11,253 nucleotides of DNA. Source: JALOTE01 sp031422195. GTDB taxonomy: Bacteria; Pseudomonadota; Alphaproteobacteria; Rhizobiales; Rhizobiaceae. The stretch is taken from positions 1 to 11,253 of the forward strand of contig JANOPZ010000084.1 in NCBI GenBank assembly GCA_031422195.1, read 5' to 3'. The notes under the pieces are model-generated. The model ran no database searches. It worked only from the letters and a program-made list of their open reading frames with translations, and had not been told where the DNA came from. This document shows positions 6,674 to 11,253 of the stretch, one piece after another; positions within the stretch are counted from its first letter, which is position 1, and each line of letters opens with the position of its first letter. The translations under genes and the position numbers were made by a program.

Positions 6674-6756
6674 TAAGGGCAACCACTATTCACGATTTGA
6701 CGCGGTGCAACGCATCGCACAGCCATTGGCACAAACAGGGTTCCTAAATTTTATAT

Positions 6757-7950
6757 TTAAGCCCGCAATGCCACCACATTATCAACAATCACATTTGCTG
6801 TGAAAGCGGCCCATGCTTCCATAAGCTTGCGGCGCTTATCGAGGGCAGTTCCGCGCCGGTATGCTTGTTCTGCTTTATCGCCAATCACGTGCGACAATGC
6901 CGCTTCCGCAACTTCGCGTTGGAAGTTTGTGGCATCGCCTGCCCAATCCCTGAAACTTGAACGAAAGCCATGCGGTGTAACTTCAACTTTCATGCGGCGA
7001 AGCAACATTGTCAGCGCCATATTGGAAAGCGGTTTGTTTGCCACCTGCCCCGCAAACACATATTCGGAAGTCCGCAACTCTTGCATGGCTTCCAAAAGTT
7101 CAACCGCCCGCAACGGTAAGGGCACGGTATGGTCGCGCCGTGCTTTCATCCGGCTGGCAGGCACATTCCACAAAGCGCCTTCCAAATCGATTTCTTCCCA
7201 TTTCGCGCCAAGGGCTTCGCCAGATCGGGAAGCGGTTAGGATTTGGAACTCTAAAGCCCGCGCGCTTAGCCCTTCAACGGCCCGCAAACGCTCCATGAAC
7301 GCTGGAACGTCAAAATAGGCCATCGCTGCATGGTGCTTGTTGCCTTTGAGTTTGGAAGGCTTTGGAAGCAAGGCTTGAAGATTGCCGCGCCAAGTTGCCG
7401 GATTATCGCCAGTTCGCCAGCCCTTGGCTTTGGCAAATGCCAGCACGCGCTCAATACGTCCGCGAAGGCGTGACGCGGTTTCCGGCTTTGCCACCCAGTG
7501 CGGTTGCAGCACGCCAAGCACGTCTTCCATCGTGATTTCAGAAACAAGGGTTTTGAGAATGCGTCCGCAATAGGCTTCGCCAAGTGTCATAACCCATTGC
7601 GCGCGGTGCTTAGGGTTGCTCCATTCAACTTCCATGCTGGCAATCAAAAGCTTTGCAGCTTCACCAAAGGTTGGTTCGGCTTCCCTATTGCGCAAAGATT
7701 TCGGGTCAATCCCGTTGACAATGCATTCGCGCATTTCGGTTGCGGTTTCCCGTGCTTTGGCAAGTGAAGTGTCAGGATAACCGCCTAGGCCAATTTCAAT
7801 CCACTTATCAGCGCGCCGGTATGTGAAGGCCCATGATTTGGCATCGGCGTTGCGAACGCGAAGGTATAGCCCGCCGCCATCCGAATAGCGCCCTGCCTCT
7901 GAAGTGGATTTCAACTTGCGATCCGTAAGCTTTTGAATTGCGTTTGCCAT
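6757..7950 (-). CDS. P4-type tyrosine site-specific integrase
   Basis: A 397-residue tyrosine recombinase that inserts and, with an excisionase, excises the element. The N-terminal arm-binding domain (about 1-90: LTDRKLKST...GGLYLRVR...KWIEIGLGGYPDTSLAKARE) is the DUF4102 type of P4 integrases. A core-binding helical domain follows (about 95-190), then the catalytic domain with Arg242 (TASRSGEALG), His327 and Arg330 (TPHGFRSSFRDW), His354 (LSHVIGD) and the nucleophile Tyr364 (AYRRG). All catalytic positions are intact. The frame extends to TTG 8034, but that extension consists largely of tandem repeat (LGTALGT) and ATG 7950 gives the family's usual start. The tail ends DNVVALRA. The gene points away from the proposed attachment site, which lies about 230 bp upstream of it. 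Confidence 0.95.
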   Translation of the reverse strand: MANAIQKLTDRKLKSTSEAGRYSDGGGLYLRVRNADAKSWAFTYRRADKWIEIGLGGYPDTSLAKARETATEMRECIVNGIDPKSLRNREAEPTFGEAAKLLIASMEVEWSNPKHRAQWVMTLGEAYCGRILKTLVSEITMEDVLGVLQPHWVAKPETASRLRGRIERVLAFAKAKGWRTGDNPATWRGNLQALLPKPSKLKGNKHHAAMAYFDVPAFMERLRAVEGLSARALEFQILTASRSGEALGAKWEEIDLEGALWNVPASRMKARRDHTVPLPLRAVELLEAMQELRTSEYVFAGQVANKPLSNMALTMLLRRMKVEVTPHGFRSSFRDWAGDATNFQREVAEAALSHVIGDKAEQAYRRGTALDKRRKLMEAWAAFTANVIVDNVVALRA

Positions 7951-7967
7951 AGTACGATTTTTCCAAT

Positions 7968-7991
7968 CCGTGCCTAACGCCGTGCCTAACG
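7968..7991. repeat. Perfect tandem 12-bp repeat upstream of the integrase
   Basis: CCGTGCCTAACG occurs twice back to back (7968-7979 and 7980-7991), 18 bp upstream of the integrase ATG. The position fits an integrase arm-binding site or an operator for autoregulation. Its function is inferred. Confidence 0.6.
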
Positions 7992-8020
7992 GCTGCAAGG
8001 ATATTAGCGCATAATATGAA

Positions 8021-8053
8021 TCAATGAAAGACAACGTGCATTGATTTCATTGA
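8021..8053. repeat. 9-bp inverted repeat with TCAATG words upstream of the integrase
   Basis: TCAATGAAA (8021-8029) and TTTCATTGA (8045-8053) are perfect complements separated by 15 bp. A nested alternative pairs AATCAATG (8019-8026) with CATTGATT (8039-8046). Such arrays between the integrase gene and the attachment site are typical places for integrase or excisionase binding. Confidence 0.5.
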
Positions 8054-8422
8054 ATAATTCACACAATAATGGACACCGGAAAACGCTGGTTTAGCGGACA
8101 CCCCCTCCGCCATTGCCCGCACGTTTGTGCCGTCGAACCCACAAATTGACATCTGCATGGCTCTGCCATGCCGGGATTCGATTCCCACCCCCGCCGCCAC
8201 TCATCCTTCTTTCTTCAATTTTTCCCTTCGCTTGCAAAAACCCTTGCCTGCGCGGCAAAACTGGGGTTTAATTTTCGCATATTTTTTGCTCACGTATTTT
8301 TTAAGTGAGATGGTTGATCCGTTTGCCTGCCTGACGACATCAATATTGCTGATGAAGACCCGGTTTATTGATTTTAATTTTTCTTGTTTGCAAAGGCAGA
8401 TGAGGCAAAGGGGCATATTGAA
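8054..8422. other. Island/chromosome junction region without a gene
   Basis: About 370 bp without a convincing gene. From left to right it holds two GGACACC direct repeats (8071-8077 and 8096-8102), a perfect hairpin GCATGGC-TCT-GCCATGC (8155-8171), the tRNA 3'-end-like sequence (8177-8199), and an AT-rich stretch (8250-8400) presumably bearing the promoter of the downstream RTX gene. A clear -35/-10 pair was not found. A weak CTCAC/GTGAG inverted repeat lies at 8289-8309. Confidence 0.5.
8177..8199 (+). other. Candidate attachment site: severed 3' end of a tRNA gene
   Basis: In order one reads a T-loop TTCGATT (8177-8183), a T-stem 3' strand CCCAC (8184-8188), a 7-nt acceptor strand CCCCGCC (8189-8195), discriminator G (8196) and CCA (8197-8199). 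G73 and a GC-rich acceptor would fit tRNA-Ser. The matching 5' T-stem GTGGG is absent (CGGGA stands there), and no GGCGGGG partner or anticodon arm lies upstream, so this is a fragment, not a tRNA gene. P4-type integrases commonly use tRNA 3' ends, and one end of the inserted element then keeps only such a fragment. I infer the right attachment site, with the intact tRNA expected to the left of this window, on the plus strand. Confidence 0.45.
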
Positions 8423-11253
8423 ATGGCGACTTGGCAAGGGCTTGGCACCGGCAACTGGTCAAATAATTTGAATTGGCTGTTTTTCACTCCGCCGAATTCC
8501 GGAACCGACGCGATCATTGCGTCGGGCAACGCTACTGTCAACACAGTCGGCTTGGCGGCCTTCAACGTCTACCTGTCGGGCAGCAGAACGGTTGATGCCG
8601 GGTTTGGCGGTGGACTCACGGTAAGCAATTTTTTTAATATCGCGTCGGGCAGCAGCCTTTTGGCGCGCAACGGGGGCATTGTTTCTGCCAATGTCTACAA
8701 CGGCGCTGGCAAGGTCATCATCGGCGGCGCCACGACCGCAGAAGCGAGTGGGACCCTGACCGGCTCCGTCAGTCTCAACGCGGGCGGCGAACTGATTTTC
8801 AACACCACCAATACGCTTTCATTTTCCAATGTGATCAGCGGGTCAGGTTCTATCGAGCTCAAAAGCGCGCAGAATGTCACGCTAACCGGTAACAACACCT
8901 ATTCCGGTTCAACCACCATCAGCGTCGGTACGCTGGAAGTCCGAAATGGCAACGCCATTGGAAACAGCAGCGCGGTGACGGTCGGTTCGCCCGGCTTGCT
9001 GGGTGTCACCAACTCTGAGACCATTGGCTCATTGGCTGGCGGCGGCAGTGTCGAACTGCTCAATGGCAGCACGCTGACGACCGGCGGCAATAATTTAGAT
9101 ACAACATTTTCGGGGGCAATCACTGAGTTTAGCGGCAGCGGCAAACTCACCAAGACCGGCACCGGCACATTCACGCTGACCGGCGCGAACACCAACACCG
9201 GCGTGACGACCATCAACGCTGGCACGCTGGCGCTGAACGCCAATGGCCAAGCCATCGCTGATACCGGCGCGGTTGTGGTGAATGCACTTGGAAAATTGGA
9301 ATTAATTTTTGGTAGAGAGACGATCGGCTCGCTGGCAGGTAGTGGCAACGTCGTCAGCGTTGATTCTTCAGGTAGATTGACAACAGGCGGCAACAACACA
9401 AGCACGACATTCTCTGGCTCCATTAGTGGAAATAGTTTCCATCTGACGAAGAACGGCACAGGCACCTTTACGATGTCTGGTGCAAGTTCTTACGATTATA
9501 CGACCACCATCGCCGCTGGTGTGATCAGGATCGAAAATAGTTCCGCACTGGGTCTCATTGCGTCCAATCCTGTCCTGGGGCGGAACCAGGCGCACACCAC
9601 AGTCGAGACCAACGCTGCGCTGGAAGTCGCTGGCGGTATTACCGTCACAGAGATACTGTTTCTGAATGGTTCTGGCATCACCAATGGCGGCGCGCTACGC
9701 AATATCTCTGGCATCAACGCCTGGAACGGCGCGATCATGCTGGATTCAGCCACGCGGATCAATTCGGATGCGGGCCAGTTGCTTATAGGCGGTAACATCA
9801 CCGGCGCAGGCCAGAATCTGACGCTCGGTGGCAGCGGCATTATTAGCGTGGTTAGTAACATCAACACAGGGACGGGCAGCCTAACCAAGACCGGCAGCGG
9901 CACCTTTACGCTGTCGGGCGCCAACACCTACACCGGCGTCACAACCATCAATGACGGTATCCTTTCTCTCGAAGGAGGCGCATCGATCGCCGATACGGGC
10001 GCGGTTGTCGTCAATGCAATGGGCAGGCTTCAGCACCGAGAGGGTGAAACGATCGGCTCGCTTGCCGGGAGCGGGCGCGTTACCATCGCCAGCAACTCCG
10101 CGCTCACGACGGGTGCTGCCAACACGAACACGACCTTTTCCGGTGTGATAGAATCGACTGGTGGCGAGTTGATCAAGACCGGCACCGGCACACTCACCCT
10201 GTCCGGCGTAAACACCTATGGTGCCATCACCACCATCAACAACGGCACGCTGGCGCTGGCGGGGGCCGGTTCCATTGCCGCATCGTTCGAGCTAACAGCG
10301 TCGTCCGGCGCGGGAGTTTTCGACATCAGCGCCATCGGCGGCACAAGCACCTCCGTCAAATCTGTTTACTTCACCCCGTTCTTAGCAATCAATCTGGGCG
10401 GCAAGACGCTGAATATCACGGATCAAGGCCCCAGCGCTGGAGGCGCAACCACAATCAAGGGGCGCGAGGGCGCGACCGATAGGCTCGACATTACGCTGTC
10501 CAGTGTCTCTTCCTTTCTGGACTTAACGAATGTCGTGTTCGACACCTGGACCAGCGGCACCGACACAGTGCGCATCACCGGCAACGCATTGGCCGACACA
10601 ATGTTTGGCTCACGGGTCAATGACGTTATTGATGGCGGCGCGGGTGTCGATACAATCAACGGGCTTGATGGCGATGATGTGCTGATCGGTGGCCTTGGCG
10701 GCGATATTCTGAACGGCGGCATCGGCTTTGACCTTGCCAGCTACACATCTGCCGCAGCCGGTGTCTACGCGCGCATGGACGGTGTTGCAGGTTCTGGCGG
10801 CGAGGCTGTCGGCGACACCTTCACCGCCATCGAGGGGTTCATCGGCTCTGCCCACACGGACTATTTCGTCGGCAGCGAGATCCGCGGTGAACGGCTGATG
10901 GGTGAAGGCGGCAATGATTTTCTCTACGGCATGGGTGGCGGCGATGTCCTGATCGGCTGCCTTGGCGGTGATTATCTGGATGGCGGCACCGGGTTTGACT
11001 ATGCCAGCTATGTCTTTGCCGCAGCCGGTGTGTTTGCCCGTCTTGACGGCCTTGCGGGTTCCGGCGGCGAGGCTGTCGGCGACACGTTTCTGGCTATCGA
11101 AGGCCTGATCGGCTCGTCTCTGGCTGACACATTGGTGGGCAGCAACAGCAACAACGACCAGATTTTTGGCCAAGACGGCGCTGACTCGCTTTACGGTGTT
11201 GGCGGCGATGACACGCTGACAGGCGGCGTCGGCGCTGATTATCTGGATGGCGG
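8423..11253 (+). CDS. Large RTX protein with autotransporter-type (PATR) beta repeats, 3' end outside window
   Basis: Open from ATG 8423 to the window end (943 codons, no stop). AAAGGGG (8407-8413) gives a ribosome binding site 9 nt upstream. There is no signal peptide; the protein begins MATWQGLGTGNWSNNLNW, the W-G-NW-NW cap often seen before beta-helix repeats. Residues about 147-640 contain autotransporter-associated repeats (TKTGTGTFTLTGANT...TTINAGTLAL), starting near residues 147, 244, 343, 489 and 585. From about residue 720 come calcium-binding nonapeptides of the GGxGxDxLx type (DGGAGVDTI, NGLDGDDVL, IGGLGGDIL) alternating with a GFDYASY...GDTFLAIEGLIGS segment. Lack of a signal peptide together with RTX repeats points to type I secretion and an extracellular, calcium-stabilised beta-helix; its target (adhesion, surface layer, enzyme) is unknown. 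The true C-terminus with its secretion signal lies outside. Confidence 0.9.
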   Translation, partial: MATWQGLGTGNWSNNLNWLFFTPPNSGTDAIIASGNATVNTVGLAAFNVYLSGSRTVDAGFGGGLTVSNFFNIASGSSLLARNGGIVSANVYNGAGKVIIGGATTAEASGTLTGSVSLNAGGELIFNTTNTLSFSNVISGSGSIELKSAQNVTLTGNNTYSGSTTISVGTLEVRNGNAIGNSSAVTVGSPGLLGVTNSETIGSLAGGGSVELLNGSTLTTGGNNLDTTFSGAITEFSGSGKLTKTGTGTFTLTGANTNTGVTTINAGTLALNANGQAIADTGAVVVNALGKLELIFGRETIGSLAGSGNVVSVDSSGRLTTGGNNTSTTFSGSISGNSFHLTKNGTGTFTMSGASSYDYTTTIAAGVIRIENSSALGLIASNPVLGRNQAHTTVETNAALEVAGGITVTEILFLNGSGITNGGALRNISGINAWNGAIMLDSATRINSDAGQLLIGGNITGAGQNLTLGGSGIISVVSNINTGTGSLTKTGSGTFTLSGANTYTGVTTINDGILSLEGGASIADTGAVVVNAMGRLQHREGETIGSLAGSGRVTIASNSALTTGAANTNTTFSGVIESTGGELIKTGTGTLTLSGVNTYGAITTINNGTLALAGAGSIAASFELTASSGAGVFDISAIGGTSTSVKSVYFTPFLAINLGGKTLNITDQGPSAGGATTIKGREGATDRLDITLSSVSSFLDLTNVVFDTWTSGTDTVRITGNALADTMFGSRVNDVIDGGAGVDTINGLDGDDVLIGGLGGDILNGGIGFDLASYTSAAAGVYARMDGVAGSGGEAVGDTFTAIEGFIGSAHTDYFVGSEIRGERLMGEGGNDFLYGMGGGDVLIGCLGGDYLDGGTGFDYASYVFAAAGVFARLDGLAGSGGEAVGDTFLAIEGLIGSSLADTLVGSNSNNDQIFGQDGADSLYGVGGDDTLTGGVGADYLDG
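8861..10300 (+). repeat. Five autotransporter-type (PATR) repeats coding for about 97 residues each
   Basis: The Lys codon of the LTKTGTG-like motif (SAQN in the first copy) starts at 8861, 9152, 9449, 9887 and 10175, giving spacings of 291, 297, 438 and 288 bp. Within units, TIGSLAG and TTGGNN...TTFSG recur after the TTI-GTL strand motif. The 438-bp unit (9449-9886) is divergent and carries an extra segment. The second and fourth copies are the closest relatives (both have ADTGAVVVNA). Confidence 0.75.
10682..11253 (+). repeat. RTX module repeating exactly every 267 bp (89 residues)
   Basis: The word CTGATCGG/CTGACAGG opens successive modules at 10682, 10949 and 11216, each exactly 267 bp apart. 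Each complete module codes for a GGLGGD-type calcium-binding turn, a GFDxASYxxAAAGVxARxDG segment and a GEAVGDTFxAIEGxIGS segment. The third is cut by the window end, so more copies are likely beyond it. Confidence 0.8.

Noticed and set aside
6661..6718. Rho-independent terminator after the integrase gene
   Set aside because: Two GC hairpins are present, but neither is followed by a run of T on the minus strand.
6800..7318. Plus-strand 172-codon frame opposite the integrase
   Set aside because: Antisense shadow of a clearly conserved integrase catalytic domain; no family features.
8100..8199. Complete tRNA gene ending in CCA at 8199
   Set aside because: No 5' acceptor partner (GGCGGGG), no D-arm and no proper anticodon arm upstream; the TCT in the 8155-8171 hairpin loop lacks T33 and no variable region follows.
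8127..8471. Plus-strand 114-codon frame before the RTX gene
   Set aside because: It crosses the proposed attachment site and the RTX ribosome binding site and start, and has no recognisable domain.
8899..9465. Long minus-strand frame (188 codons) opposite the RTX gene
   Set aside because: Pro/Val/Leu-rich shadow of the Gly/Thr/Asn-rich repeat codons on the plus strand; similar shadows recur opposite each repeat, at 9496-9927 and 10610-11173.

Overview
This window looks like the right-hand end of an integrated genomic island in a Gram-negative bacterium, probably an alphaproteobacterium. That placement is inferred from the protein families (a P4-type integrase, an AlpA-like regulator and a small winged-helix protein next to it, and an RTX protein with autotransporter-type repeats). 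No marker gene fixes the taxon. Everything from 1 to 7950 that is clearly a gene lies on the minus strand. The last 2.8 kb is one huge open gene on the plus strand.

Left part (1-4563): a type I restriction-modification operon, read right to left as hsdM (methyltransferase), hsdS (specificity), a RhuM-family gene and hsdR (restriction/translocase, cut by the window edge). hsdM/hsdS and hsdS/rhuM overlap by 4 bp (GTGA and ATGA). hsdR is set apart by a 158-bp gap holding four TGTCGAT half-sites spaced in multiples of 10 bp, which suggests that the restriction subunit has its own control.

Middle part (4564-5736): about 1.2 kb without a convincing gene but rich in small repeats. ACCCT/AGGGT-type words recur at exactly 11-bp spacing over 4862-5035, and a diverged 41-bp direct repeat occurs at 5352 and 5529. 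I read this as a cis-acting region (regulation of hsdM, or an origin, partition or transfer site of the element). Its function is not known to me.

Mobility module (5737-8199): a winged-helix protein of unknown function, an AlpA/excisionase-like small DNA-binding protein with a recognisable promoter and palindromic operator, and a P4-type tyrosine integrase with all catalytic residues visible. Upstream of the integrase are a perfect 12-bp tandem repeat, a 9-bp inverted repeat, and, at 8177-8199, what looks like the severed 3' end of a tRNA gene (T-loop, acceptor strand, discriminator G, CCA) without a tRNA body. This is probably the right attachment site and marks the island/chromosome border.

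Right part (8423 to the end): a giant secreted-type protein, incomplete in the window, with about five autotransporter-associated beta-strand (PATR) repeats of about 97 residues followed by RTX calcium-binding modules repeating every 89 residues exactly. It has no signal peptide, as expected for type I secretion.

Together the island part is a mobile defence cassette: integrase and excisionase for movement, an unassigned cis region, and a restriction-modification operon with a RhuM accessory gene. The RTX gene is probably host chromosome.
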